Below, piece by piece: positions 7,967-16,407 of a stretch of 64,000 nt of DNA; the stretch's first letter is position 1; each line of letters opens with the position of its first letter. Where the stretch lies: contig NZ_JACCHP010000004.1 in the NCBI RefSeq assembly GCF_016031625.1, forward strand, positions 62,001 through 126,000. The letters run 5' to 3'. The DNA comes from Bradyrhizobium agreste. GTDB lineage: Bacteria > Pseudomonadota > Alphaproteobacteria > Rhizobiales > Xanthobacteraceae. The notes under the pieces were generated by a model. It saw only the letters and a program-made list of their open reading frames with translations. It was not told the origin of the DNA and ran no database searches. A program made the translations under genes and the position numbers.

Positions 7967-8566
7967 TTAACTAAACTTCTCCAGCCGCCCGTCGCGGAAC
8001 ACGTAGACGGCGCCCTGTTCGATATAGAGCTCGGCGGCGCTGGCGGGTGTCTCGATCCCCAGGGATACCATCAGGGCCCGGCAGGTCCCGCCATGGGCCA
8101 CCGCGACGGTGTCGGTCCGGAGCTGGTCGTACCAGGCGCGCACGCGGACCTGCACGTCCGCGTAGGTCTCCCCGCCCGCAGGCGCCACGGTCCATTTGTC
8201 GGCGAGCCGCCTTGCGTAGATGTCCGGATCGTTCGCCTGGCTCTCGGCCAGCGTCAGCCCCTCCCAGGTGCCGTAGCCGATCTCGCGCAGACGATCATCG
8301 AGCGCGTAATCGGCAGGCGGCAATTCGAGCTTGCCGCGCGCGAGCTCCATGGTCTGGCGCGCGCGGCCGAGCGGGCTCGACACGTAAGCCAGCGCAGCCT
8401 TGTCGCGTCCGTCGCGCTTGAACAGTTCGGCGAGAACGCCGCCGGCCTGCACGGCCTGGCTGCAGCCGCGCGCGTTCAGCGGAATATCCCTGGTGCCCTG
8501 AAGCCTGCCGAGCGCATTCCACTCGGTCTCGCCGTGGCGAAGATAGTAGATCGTAGGCCCGGGCAT
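7967..8566 (-). CDS. Histidine phosphatase family protein (phosphoglycerate mutase-like)
   Basis: 199 residues. The RHG motif LRHGETEWN near residue 10 holds the phospho-accepting His, SSPLGRARQT is the second phosphate-binding patch, and VAVAHGGTCR holds the second catalytic His. These mark the cofactor-dependent PGM/phosphatase superfamily. The substrate is uncertain: annotations in this family range from phosphoglycerate mutase GpmB to general phosphatases. It starts 12 bases after the fabI stop, so it probably shares that transcript. Confidence 0.88.
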   Translation of the reverse strand: MPGPTIYYLRHGETEWNALGRLQGTRDIPLNARGCSQAVQAGGVLAELFKRDGRDKAALAYVSSPLGRARQTMELARGKLELPPADYALDDRLREIGYGTWEGLTLAESQANDPDIYARRLADKWTVAPAGGETYADVQVRVRAWYDQLRTDTVAVAHGGTCRALMVSLGIETPASAAELYIEQGAVYVFRDGRLEKFS

Positions 8567-8578
8567 TTCAGCTCAAGG

Positions 8579-9394
8579 CTAGTCCTTCCCGCCAAGCGAG
8601 ATATCAGGAGCATCCGGCCGCTTCATGCCGAGCACGTGATAGCCGGAATCGACGTGATGCACCTCGCCGGTGACGCCGCGCGAGAGGTCGGAGAGGAAAT
8701 ACAGCGCGCTGCCGCCGACGTCTTCGGTGGACACGTTGCGCCGCATCGGCGCGTTGGTCTCGTTCCACTTCAGGATATAGCGGAAGTCGCCGATGCCGGA
8801 TGCCGCCAGCGTCTTGATGGGACCTGCCGAGATCGCGTTGACGCGAATGTTCTTCTCGCCGAGATCGGCAGCGAGATAGCGCACGCTGGCTTCCAGCGCC
8901 GCCTTCGCCACGCCCATGACGTTGTAATGCGGCATCCACTTCTCGGCGCCGTAATAGGAGAGCGTGATCAGCGAGCCGCCATCCGTCATCAGCTTCTCGG
9001 CGCGCTGCGCCACGGCCGTGAACGAATAGCAGGAGATCAGCATCGACTTCGAGAAATTCTCCTGCGTGGTGTCGACGTAGCGGCCGTCGAGCTGCTCGCC
9101 ATAGGCGATCGCATGCACCAGGAAGTCGATCTTGCCCCACTTCTCCTTCAGCACCGCAAAAGCGGCATCGATGGTTGCGGCATCGGTGACGTCGCAATGG
9201 CCGAGCACGAGGCCGCCGATTTCGGCGGCAAGCGGCTCGACGCGCTTCTTCAGCGCATCGCCCTGATAGGTGAAGGCGAGCTCGGCGCCCGCGGCGTGGC
9301 ATGCCTTGGCGATGCCCCAGGCGATCGAGCGGTTGTTGGCGACGCCGAGGATGACCCCGCGCTTGCCTTGCATCAGACCCGAATTCTGCGCCAT
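8579..9394 (-). CDS. fabI: Enoyl-[acyl-carrier-protein] reductase (NADH), FabI type
   Basis: 271 residues. It has the atypical SDR cofactor motif of FabI (GVANNRSIAWGIA) and the active-site pair in YNVMGVAK (Y-x6-K, the FabI spacing), preceded by YYGAEK. The enzyme performs the last reduction of each fatty-acid elongation cycle. It diverges from the ECF sigma gene across a 172-base gap and is followed closely by the histidine phosphatase gene. Confidence 0.95.
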   Translation of the reverse strand: MAQNSGLMQGKRGVILGVANNRSIAWGIAKACHAAGAELAFTYQGDALKKRVEPLAAEIGGLVLGHCDVTDAATIDAAFAVLKEKWGKIDFLVHAIAYGEQLDGRYVDTTQENFSKSMLISCYSFTAVAQRAEKLMTDGGSLITLSYYGAEKWMPHYNVMGVAKAALEASVRYLAADLGEKNIRVNAISAGPIKTLAASGIGDFRYILKWNETNAPMRRNVSTEDVGGSALYFLSDLSRGVTGEVHHVDSGYHVLGMKRPDAPDISLGGKD

Positions 9395-9566
9395 TTTTGC
9401 ACGTCCCGTCGAACTCTCGTTGAGGTCTGGAGGTACACCAGCCCTCCCCCGCGGTACAGCCCTAATCCGCGGCGTTAACGCTGTTTCGAGTACCGGAATA
9501 GCCGTTCCGCTCGGGTGTTATGATCGCTAGAGGCGCACGCCAAACGCCAAGGACCTCAGGACTGCA

Positions 9567-10055
9567 ATGAGTGCGTTTCGCCAGAATGTGGAAGCCATGA
9601 TCCCGGCGTTGCGCCGCTACGCCCGCGCGCTCACACGCGATGCGGATGCGGCCGACGATCTGGTCCAGGATACGTTGGTACGCGCGCTGCGTTCGGAGCG
9701 GCTGTTTCTCGGAGGCGACGTCAGGAGCTGGCTCTATACGATCCTGACCAACCTCAACAAGAACCGGCGGCGGTCCCTGGCAAGGCGGCCGCAATTCATG
9801 CCGCTGACAGAGAACAACCCGGATGCCAGCGGGACCGAGGCTGAAGGACGCGACATCGAGAGGGCGCTGGCCACCCTCGTCGAGGAGCAGCGTTCGGTGC
9901 TGCTGCTGGTGATGCTGGAAGGCATGAGCTACCGCGAGGTTGCCGACATCCAGGGCGTGCCGATCGGCACCGTGATGTCGCGCCTGGCACGCGCAAGAGC
10001 TCATGTCAAAGCCTCGCTGGAGGGCGAGCGCACGGCGCTCAGGCGGGTGAAATGA
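9567..10055 (+). CDS. ECF sigma factor (sigma-70 family, regions 2 and 4 only)
   Basis: 162 residues. Region 2 is at the N-terminus (YARALTRDADAADDLVQDTLVRAL, then WLYTILTNLNKNRRR) and region 4 at the C-terminus (EGMSYREVADIQGVPIGTVMSRLARAR). There is no extra domain. The next gene is a predicted membrane anti-sigma factor, the usual pairing. A weak promoter-like pair, GGAAT-N16-TGTT (9495-9519), lies 47 bases upstream and could be an autoregulated site. The inducing signal is unknown. This is not the EcfG general stress sigma: there is no NepR or PhyR beside it. Confidence 0.92.
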   Translation: MSAFRQNVEAMIPALRRYARALTRDADAADDLVQDTLVRALRSERLFLGGDVRSWLYTILTNLNKNRRRSLARRPQFMPLTENNPDASGTEAEGRDIERALATLVEEQRSVLLLVMLEGMSYREVADIQGVPIGTVMSRLARARAHVKASLEGERTALRRVK

Positions 10056-10116
10056 TGAGCTGTGCGAAGCTAACTCGCAAAAGATATTTTGGGCCGCAGA
10101 GCCAGAGACGATCGAT

Positions 10117-10887
10117 ATGAACGACCCCACGATCCCAGTGACCGAGGACGAACTGCACGCCTATGTCGACGGCGAGCTGCCGGCTGAGCGACGCGCCGAC
10201 GTCGAGGCGTTTCTTTCCGTCCACCCCGAGGACGCCGAGCGGGTGCAGTCCTGGCGGAGCATGGCCGAGATGCTGCACGCCCGTTACGATTCGGTCGCCC
10301 ATGAGCCGGTGCCCGCACGGCTCGAGCTCGAGCGGCTGGAGCGCCGCCCGCGGCAATGGCTCTATGGCGCCGCCGCAGCCGTGCTGGTTGCCTTCGTCGC
10401 CGGCGGCACCGTCGGCTGGGTGGCGCATGGTGCCGCCAACGCACCCTCGACCTTCCAGAGCTTTACGGCGGACGCACTCGGCGCGCACCGCCTCTATGTC
10501 GTGGAGGTCCGCCATCCCGTGGAGGTCGGCGGCAACGACCGCGATCACTTGCAGGCCTGGCTGACCCGGCGCTGCGGCTGGACCGTATTCGCGCCGAACC
10601 TGGAGGCGAGCGGGCTGAAGCTGGTCGGCGGCCGGCTTCTGCCGGGACCGAACGGTCCGGCGTCGTTCCTGATGTACGAGGGCGCCTCGGGCGAGCGGTA
10701 CACGATCTACAGCGCCAAGACCGAGAATGGTGCAACGCAAATGCGCTACGCCAAGACGGACAAGGATGGCGCGTTGTTCTGGGCCGAACGCGGCGTCGGC
10801 TACGTCGTCAGCGGCAGCGGCGATCGCGAACGGCTGACCAAGGTGGCGCAGTCCGTCTACGACCAAGCAGAGAAAAACGGCACCTAG
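10117..10887 (+). CDS. Membrane anti-sigma factor of the ECF sigma
   Basis: 256 residues. The N-terminal 80 residues (TEDELHAYVDGELPAERRADVE) form the helical anti-sigma domain. One membrane helix follows at about 88-108 (WLYGAAAAVLVAFVAGGTVGWVAHG), then a periplasmic domain of about 145 residues that should be the sensor. The zinc-binding HxxxCxxC pattern found in many anti-sigma factors is missing, so release is unlikely to work by zinc loss. It lies 61 bases after the sigma gene, probably in one transcript. Confidence 0.88.
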   Translation: MNDPTIPVTEDELHAYVDGELPAERRADVEAFLSVHPEDAERVQSWRSMAEMLHARYDSVAHEPVPARLELERLERRPRQWLYGAAAAVLVAFVAGGTVGWVAHGAANAPSTFQSFTADALGAHRLYVVEVRHPVEVGGNDRDHLQAWLTRRCGWTVFAPNLEASGLKLVGGRLLPGPNGPASFLMYEGASGERYTIYSAKTENGATQMRYAKTDKDGALFWAERGVGYVVSGSGDRERLTKVAQSVYDQAEKNGT

Positions 10888-11014
10888 ACAACCGCACAAG
10901 CGCAGTGCCCAGATTCCGTCATCGAAAATTTGGAATCAGGACATCGACGCGTCTCATTATCGCACCGGGTGTTCACGCGATTATGAGTGGCGTTCGATCC
11001 GCCGATCGACGCGG

Positions 11015-11075
11015 GCGGCCTCGATTGGGGTTTTTGGTACCGCGCTGGTCCCCCTCTCGAGGCCGCACTTTTTTT
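11015..11075 (+). terminator. Strong intrinsic terminator, possibly of a small RNA
   Basis: GCGGCCTCGA (11015-11024) pairs with TCGAGGCCGC (11057-11066), and an inner GGGG can pair with CCCC. Seven T follow directly. It lies 128 bases after the anti-sigma stop, far for a simple operon end, so a short RNA between 10890 and 11075 is possible. The 400-base gap from 10888 to 11287 otherwise holds only this and the repeat next to dnaJ. Confidence 0.75.
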
Positions 11076-11241
11076 ATCGGCTGCCCCGCCGGACAGCCGA
11101 CACGTCGAGGCATGAAGCGCTACCACGCTTCAGGCGTATGATGGACATCATCTCCTGAACGACGCCGTAAGCCTTTAGGAGAACCCCTTCAGTTCGCTCT
11201 CGCCCTAAAGCGCGATGGCTCGCGCCTTAGCTCTTTGTTGC

Positions 11242-11286
11242 GCATGATCTTTCCGGAAAACCGCTACACACTTTTCCGGATCATGC
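11242..11286. repeat. Rhizobial palindromic repeat next to the dnaJ stop
   Basis: GCATGATC-TTT-CCGGAAAA pairs with TTTTCCGGATCATGC across an 11-base loop. It ends one base before the dnaJ stop codon. A related, more decayed copy is at 12371-12416, again touching a stop codon. Probably a 3'-end RNA structure. Confidence 0.75.
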
Positions 11287-11287
11287 T

Positions 11288-12250
11288 TTAGCCAAGCCCG
11301 CTACGTGGATTGTAGGGGTGTTGGTCCCGCCACTTCTCCATCAATGCTTCAAGCTCGGCGTCGTTCCCGTCCGGTAGCATAATCCTGATGGTGACGAAGA
11401 GATCCCCGGTCCCGCCGGATTTCGGCAGGCCCTTGCCCTTGAGGCGGAAGGTCCGGCCGCTGGAAGTGTTTTTGGGGACCGAGAGCTCCACGGCATTGCC
11501 GAGGGTGGGCACGCGGACCTTGCCGCCGAGCACTGCCTCGTAGAGCGTGACAGGCAGGTCGATCCTGAGGTCGGTGCCCTCGACCTTGAAGAACGGGTGC
11601 GGCGCGATGTTGATGGTGATCAGGAGATCGCCGGGCGGATGGCCCTGCGCGCTTTCTCCCTGCCCACGGAGCCTGATCTGCTGGCCCTCGGTGACCCCGG
11701 CCGGAATCTTGACGTTGAGCTCCTTGCCCGTCGGCAGCCGGACACGCTTCTCGCCGCCCTTGACCGCCTCTTCCAGCGAGACGCTCATGGCGACGTTGAC
11801 GTCGAGATCGAGCCCGATGCCGCCGGTGTCGAACTCGAACTGGGCACCGCCGCCGGCTCCGGGCCGCGCGCCGCGCATCCCGCCGCCGAACATGCTGTTG
11901 AGGATGTCCTCGAACGCGCCGGCGCCCGGGCCGCCCGCACCGCCGCTTCGGAACGTATAGCTTTCGAACCCGCCAGGGCCGGCGCGGCCGCGAGGACCGC
12001 CGCCGCCCGGAAAGCCCTGGAAGCGCGGCTTGCCCTCGGCGTCGATCTCGCCGCGGTCAAACTGCTTGCGCTTGTCCTCGTCGCCGAGGATCTCGTTGGC
12101 CGAGTTGATCTCGGCGAAGCGTTCGGCCGCCTTCGGATCACCCTTGTTGCTATCCGGATGGTGCTTCTTGGCCAACTTGCGATAGGCGCCCTTGATCGCG
12201 GCAGCGCTGGCGCTCCGCGGCACCCCCAAAACCTCATAGGGGTCGCGCAT
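11288..12250 (-). CDS. DnaJ-class co-chaperone, CbpA-like
   Basis: 320 residues. A J domain is at 1-70 with the essential HPD motif ([11 protein letters not shown]), followed by a Gly/Phe-rich linker ([16 protein letters not shown]) and two C-terminal substrate-binding domains. The CxxCxGxG zinc repeats of true DnaJ are missing, which makes this a class B protein like CbpA. It stimulates DnaK ATPase and binds unfolded clients in the cytoplasm. The gene stands alone, with no dnaK or grpE beside it. Confidence 0.93.
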   Translation of the reverse strand: MRDPYEVLGVPRSASAAAIKGAYRKLAKKHHPDSNKGDPKAAERFAEINSANEILGDEDKRKQFDRGEIDAEGKPRFQGFPGGGGPRGRAGPGGFESYTFRSGGAGGPGAGAFEDILNSMFGGGMRGARPGAGGGAQFEFDTGGIGLDLDVNVAMSVSLEEAVKGGEKRVRLPTGKELNVKIPAGVTEGQQIRLRGQGESAQGHPPGDLLITINIAPHPFFKVEGTDLRIDLPVTLYEAVLGGKVRVPTLGNAVELSVPKNTSSGRTFRLKGKGLPKSGGTGDLFVTIRIMLPDGNDAELEALMEKWRDQHPYNPRSGLG

Positions 12251-12370
12251 TCGTCACGTCTCCTTCAAGAAATCGAATTGTCCAAAGGGCTCCCCGCCCC
12301 ACCTGCCGGTGATGTGGGAAGAGAGTGGCATTTTTGCAACTAAGAACGCGAGCTGAAGCTCTCTGTTCGG

Positions 12371-12416
12371 AGCATCGTCTTATCGGAAAACCGGTTCCCA
12401 ACTTTTCCGGATCAGG
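12371..12416. repeat. Rhizobial palindromic repeat, decayed copy
   Basis: AGCATCGTCTTATCGGAAAACCGG, an 8-base loop, then TTTTCCGGATCAGGCT. It has the same core (CGGAAAAC...TTTTCCGGATCA) as the element at 11242. It abuts the stop codon of the lipoprotein gene that ends at 12418. Confidence 0.6.
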
Positions 12417-12417
12417 C

Positions 12418-12825
12418 TCAGCTCCGCCACGGCTTTAGCGTATGAATCTCCCAACGGCCACGGCTGCTTTGGCAACCGGCGCCCTGGAGCCAGCTTTCGG
12501 TATTGCCGTTGACATAGCTCGCCAGGAAGTCGCGGCATTTGCGCCCGTCCTCGGCGGCGTAGGACTGGGCGATGGGCGTCACCGAGCCGCGCGCCCCGGT
12601 CTCCGGATTCTCCCAATGCTGGCTGGAATCCTTGTCGCCCTTGCTGAGGACGTCGGAGGCGGCGTTGCGGGTGAAGGCGAGATCGGTCTCGGTCGGGGGA
12701 GCGTCCTTCGCCGGCCGCGCGATCGAGCCGGTGAGGTCGCTGTCGTCGCCCTTGGCATAGGCGTTGCTGTCGTTGCGGGAAAAGCTGCAGCCGCCGGCAC
12801 CGAGCCCGATCAGAATCATCGTCAT
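12418..12825 (-). CDS. Small outer-membrane lipoprotein, RT0821/Lpp0805-like
   Basis: 135 residues from the ATG at 12825. The N-terminus (MTMILIGLGAGGC) ends in a lipobox (GAGGC). The C-terminal half (CRDFLASYVNG, then GAGCQSSRGRWEI) resembles the RT0821/Lpp0805 family of 16-kDa surface antigens. The role is unknown. It is divergent from pdxH; a 14-bp perfect palindrome, GCCCTATATAGGGC (12872-12885), lies in the shared upstream region and may hold the -10 element. Confidence 0.75.
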   Translation of the reverse strand: MTMILIGLGAGGCSFSRNDSNAYAKGDDSDLTGSIARPAKDAPPTETDLAFTRNAASDVLSKGDKDSSQHWENPETGARGSVTPIAQSYAAEDGRKCRDFLASYVNGNTESWLQGAGCQSSRGRWEIHTLKPWRS

Positions 12826-12938
12826 GACGAAGCCGGACGGCCTGATCGCCGATAGGCCAACGGGTCCCCATGCCCTATATAGGGCGGTAGCGGACAACAA
12901 CGCGTTTTGGGCCGCGGGACGCAACTCGGACTCCGGAC

Positions 12939-13580
12939 ATGACCGACACGACCTCGATGAAACACCAGACACCCTTAACATCCGGTGATTTCACCGCCGC
13001 CGACGAGCCATTTGCGTTGTTCGAGGCCTGGCTGAACGAAGCGGTCAAGAGCGAGCCGAACGATCCGAACGCCATGGCGCTCGCAACCGTCGATCCCGAC
13101 GGGATGCCCGATGTGCGCATGGTGCTGATGAAGGGCTTCGATACGGACGGTTTCGTCTTCTACAGCCACATCGCCAGCCAAAAGGGCCGCGAACTCGCCG
13201 CAAATCCTAAGGCAGCGTTACTTTTTCACTGGAAGTCGCTGCGCCGTCAGGTTCGCATCCGCGGCAACGTGACGCCGGTGACGGACGCCGAGGCCGATGC
13301 CTATTTCGCGACGCGACCGAAGCAGGCCCAGATCGGCGCCTGGGCGAGCAAGCAATCGCAAGAGCTGGAGAGCCGGTTCGCGTTCGAGCAGGCCATCGCC
13401 AAGGTCGCGGCCAAATACGTCATCGGCGAAGTGCCGCGGCCGCCGGGCTGGAGCGGCTGGCGCATCACGCCGCTCCGCATCGAGTTCTGGCACGACCGCC
13501 CGTTCCGCCTGCACGACCGCATCGAATTTCGCCGTGACGCGGCCGGCCAACCGTGGTCCAAGACGCGGATGTATCCGTAA
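12939..13580 (+). CDS. pdxH: Pyridoxamine 5'-phosphate oxidase
   Basis: 213 residues, the normal length. It includes [17 protein letters not shown] and [11 protein letters not shown] (FMN and substrate contacts), RQVRIRG, the C-terminal PHGWSGWR-type signature (here [11 protein letters not shown]), and the final WSKTRMYP. It oxidises pyridoxine or pyridoxamine phosphate to pyridoxal phosphate with FMN. It is followed after 20 bases by an SDR gene on the same strand. Confidence 0.96.
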   Translation: MTDTTSMKHQTPLTSGDFTAADEPFALFEAWLNEAVKSEPNDPNAMALATVDPDGMPDVRMVLMKGFDTDGFVFYSHIASQKGRELAANPKAALLFHWKSLRRQVRIRGNVTPVTDAEADAYFATRPKQAQIGAWASKQSQELESRFAFEQAIAKVAAKYVIGEVPRPPGWSGWRITPLRIEFWHDRPFRLHDRIEFRRDAAGQPWSKTRMYP

Positions 13581-13600
13581 GCTTTGGGCCGACCTGAAAG

Positions 13601-14359
13601 ATGTCCATGCCGCATTCGTCCAATGCGCCGCGCCGTACGCTGCTCCTGACCGGAGCCAGCCGCGGCATCGGCCACGCCACCGTGATCCGTTTCTCCTCCG
13701 CGGGCTGGCGCGTTATCACCTGCTCGCGGCACGCTTTCCCCGAGGACTGCCCCTGGGACGCCGGGCCGGAGGATCACATCAAGGTCGACCTCGGCGATCC
13801 CCAGGACACCGCGCGCGCGATATCGGAGATCCGCAACCGGCTCGAGGGCGGCACGCTGCATGCGCTGGTCAACAACGCCGCCATCTCGCCGAAGGGCCCG
13901 GGCGGCTCCCGGCTGGGCTCGGTCGACACCGACCTCGACATCTGGACGCAGGTCTTCCATGTCAATTTCTTCGCGCCGATCATGATGGCACGGGGGCTGA
14001 TCGAGGAATTGAAGGCGGCCAAGGGGTCGGTCGTGAACGTCACCTCGATCGCGGGCTCGCGCGTGCACCCCTTCGCCGGCGCGGCCTATGCCACCTCGAA
14101 GGCGGCGCTTGCGGCGTTGACGCGCGAGATGGCCTCCGACTTCGGCCGCATCGGCGTCCGCGTCAATGCGATCGCCCCGGGAGAGATCGACACCTCGATC
14201 CTGTCGCCGGGGACCGAGAAGATCGTCGAGCAGCAGATCCCAATGCACCGCCTCGGCACGCCCGACGAGGTGGCCAAGATCATCTACGTGCTGTGCACGG
14301 ACACCAGCTCATACGTCAACGGCGCCGAGATCCACATCAACGGCGGCCAGCACGTGTGA
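13601..14359 (+). CDS. Short-chain dehydrogenase/reductase (FabG-like)
   Basis: 252 residues. Classical SDR landmarks are all present: TGASRGIGHAT (cofactor), ALVNNAA, NVTSIAGS (catalytic Ser), YATSKAAL (Tyr and Lys) and the closing INGGQHV. It is an NAD(P)-dependent oxidoreductase; the substrate cannot be told from sequence. It starts 20 bases after pdxH, so the two are probably co-transcribed. Confidence 0.9.
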   Translation: MSMPHSSNAPRRTLLLTGASRGIGHATVIRFSSAGWRVITCSRHAFPEDCPWDAGPEDHIKVDLGDPQDTARAISEIRNRLEGGTLHALVNNAAISPKGPGGSRLGSVDTDLDIWTQVFHVNFFAPIMMARGLIEELKAAKGSVVNVTSIAGSRVHPFAGAAYATSKAALAALTREMASDFGRIGVRVNAIAPGEIDTSILSPGTEKIVEQQIPMHRLGTPDEVAKIIYVLCTDTSSYVNGAEIHINGGQHV

Positions 14360-14365
14360 TCCGTT

Positions 14366-14640
14366 GTGTCATTACGGGGAATGATGGCGCAATGGCGACA
14401 CCCCTGCTCTCGTGTCCCGGATGCGCTGCAACGCGACGCGTTGCTGCGCAGAGCCGGGATCCAGATCACAACACGGCAGGCGTAGAGAGAGACATGGCCC
14501 CCGGCTCTGCAGCGCACCGTCGAAGTGACGCTGCGCCGCGTCCGGGGCACGAGAGTATAATCGGCGTACGCTTGGTCATTGCGAGCACGAGGCCGCAGCG
14601 CGAGAGGAAAGCAAGGCGATCCAGACAACGCCGCCGCAAG
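14366..14640. repeat. Composite intergenic repeat region
   Basis: The 308-base gap between the SDR gene and the small CxxC gene is filled with repeat modules. The first has TGCTGCGCAGAGCCGGGATCC. The second has CCCCCGGCTCTGCAGCGCACC...GGTGCGCTG-like arms and ends GTCCGGGGCACGAGAG. The third is of the type TCATTGCGAGCACGAGG...GCGATCCAG. These are typical Bradyrhizobium intergenic repeats. I see no gene here. Confidence 0.65.
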
Positions 14641-14667
14641 ACCTGGATCGCTCTTACCTTCCGTTCC

Positions 14668-14886
14668 TCAATCGAGTCGAATCCGACGTGACCGCTCGCG
14701 CGGCCGCGGAGCGGCCGTGCTGAATGCAGTCGAGCAGTCGTCGTCGTTCTCACCATCGAGCAGCGGAGCACCACAGTGCCGGCACATGCGCGCCGACATC
14801 GACGGCGCCTTGCCGCTCGCCAGGACCTGACGGTAGTTCGCCAGATCGATGACGTTGCGGGGCGACGTTATGTGTTTCTCAACCAT
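14668..14886 (-). CDS. Small CxxC protein of unknown function
   Basis: 72 residues from the ATG at 14886, with GAGGAAC just upstream. The middle carries MCRHCGAPLLDGENDDDCS: one CxxC pair and a third Cys, a half zinc-ribbon. The C-terminus is basic (RPRERSRRIRLD). No known family is obvious. The size, ribosome site and Cys motif make a real gene likely, but codon support is limited. Confidence 0.6.
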   Translation of the reverse strand: MVEKHITSPRNVIDLANYRQVLASGKAPSMSARMCRHCGAPLLDGENDDDCSTAFSTAAPRPRERSRRIRLD

Positions 14887-15091
14887 GGCTGTTCCTCGCG
14901 GCTACGCCCTGCTTATCGCAGACAAGTTTCGCGCAAACGTTCAGCCCACCGCTCAAATTTTACCGGAGGAATTGCGGCGTGACACACACATCACGGCGTC
15001 GCCGCAATGCCGATCTATTCTGCGACACGATTCATCGTGTCTGTGCGAGCGGCGTAAGGTCTCGGTAGGTATCTTTGCTCGAGCAGGGTTC

Positions 15092-16069
15092 CTACAGCCA
15101 CTTCTTCCACTTGAAGATCCAGTACGGGACGATGGCAGCGATCAGCATCATCACCAGCGCCATCGGATAGCCGTGCACCCATTCGAGTTCCGGCATCACC
15201 TTGAAGTTCATGCCGTAAACCGAGGCGATCAGCGTCGGCGGCATCAAGACGACGGCCATCACCGAGAACAGCTTGATGATGTTGTTCTGCTCCAGGTTGA
15301 CGACGCCGAGCATGGCATCGAGCACGAAGGTGATCTTGTTGGAGAGATAGGAAGCGTGATCGGTCAGCGAGGCGACGTCGCGCTGCATGGTCTTGAGCTG
15401 CTCGCGCATGTCCTTCGACCATTTCACGCCCTCGACCACGGCCGACAGGAACGTCACGACGCGGCCGATCGACACCAGGCTCTCGCGAACCTTCGAGGTC
15501 AAATCGCCCTTGCGGCCGATCGAGATCAGGATCTGGGAATATCGCTTGGCATGGCCGTGGCGCTCGCTCTCCGGCTCGAAAATCTCGTGCGAGACCTGGT
15601 CGATCTCGGCGCCGCAGCGCTCCAGAATGTCGGCGCAGCGGTCGATCACGGCGTCCAGCAGTTCCATCAGCACCATCTCGCCGGTGATCGACGGGGTGCA
15701 GGAGCGGGCGAGCTTGGCCTCGACCAGGGCAAAGGGCTTGGGCAGGTCGTAGCGGACCGTGACCAGGCGGTGGTCACCAAGGATGAAGGTCACCGCCGTG
15801 GTCCGCGGCATGTCGGTGTCGGAGTGGCACATCAGCGTCGCGGTCATGTAGCGCGCGCCGTTCTCCATATAGAGCCGGCTGGAGATCTCGATCTCCTGCA
15901 TGTCTTCCCGGGTCGGGATGGCGATGCCCGCCAGCCGCTCCACGGCCTTGTCCTCGGCGGCCGAGGGGTTGACCAGGTCGATCCAGACTGCGTTCTCCGG
16001 CAGCGCCGAGAGATCCTCGATCACCGCCTTCTTGAGGGAGGTCTCGGAGGGAACGAACACCGAAAACAT
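15092..16069 (-). CDS. corA: CorA-type magnesium/cobalt transporter
   Basis: 325 residues from the ATG at 16069 (GGAG upstream). It has a long cytoplasmic N-terminal domain and two C-terminal membrane helices, with the YGMNF selectivity motif after the first and a basic tail (FKWKKWL). CorA forms pentameric Mg2+ channels in the inner membrane. It stands alone. A perfect small palindrome (GACACGAT TC ATCGTGTC, 15024-15041) lies downstream without a T tract. Confidence 0.94.
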   Translation of the reverse strand: MFSVFVPSETSLKKAVIEDLSALPENAVWIDLVNPSAAEDKAVERLAGIAIPTREDMQEIEISSRLYMENGARYMTATLMCHSDTDMPRTTAVTFILGDHRLVTVRYDLPKPFALVEAKLARSCTPSITGEMVLMELLDAVIDRCADILERCGAEIDQVSHEIFEPESERHGHAKRYSQILISIGRKGDLTSKVRESLVSIGRVVTFLSAVVEGVKWSKDMREQLKTMQRDVASLTDHASYLSNKITFVLDAMLGVVNLEQNNIIKLFSVMAVVLMPPTLIASVYGMNFKVMPELEWVHGYPMALVMMLIAAIVPYWIFKWKKWL

Positions 16070-16407
16070 CAAAAGCTCCAGAGATCCTGCGACAGAACGA
16101 CAGCCCTTAGCGCGATTCTGACAGGTTCACGATGACAACAACATTAACGGAGCGTTTGCAGCTGCGGCGGCCCCAAGGCGCAACTGTGGCGCCGAAGGAA
16201 CAGCCTGGCGCCTCACACCACAAAAAACCCTCACTGCCCCCAAATTTTGCGGCAGAAAAGCCACAGCTGGGGTCTTGCAGCGCGGGAAAACGGCTTCAGC
16301 GCTGGAATTGTGGCAGATTTCCACGATAATGGGCTTAACGGAGTCGAGGAACTTGGGCGCTAAGCTCAGGCTCCTTCCGCACGGTATTGCTTTGATTGGA
16401 ACCAAAC
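16070..16407. other. 338-base gap between corA and the L,D-transpeptidase gene
   Basis: A divergent intergenic region. I find no convincing reading frame, RNA gene or strong hairpin. It must hold the promoters of both flanking genes, but I see no exact consensus box. Confidence 0.5.

Noticed and set aside
7865..9478. 537-residue rightward frame opposite fabI and the phosphatase
   Set aside because: Shadow frame; both opposite-strand genes have intact catalytic motifs.
15024..15041. Palindrome GACACGAT-TC-ATCGTGTC as corA terminator
   Set aside because: Two-base loop and no T tract; it may be chance or an operator, with no evidence for either.
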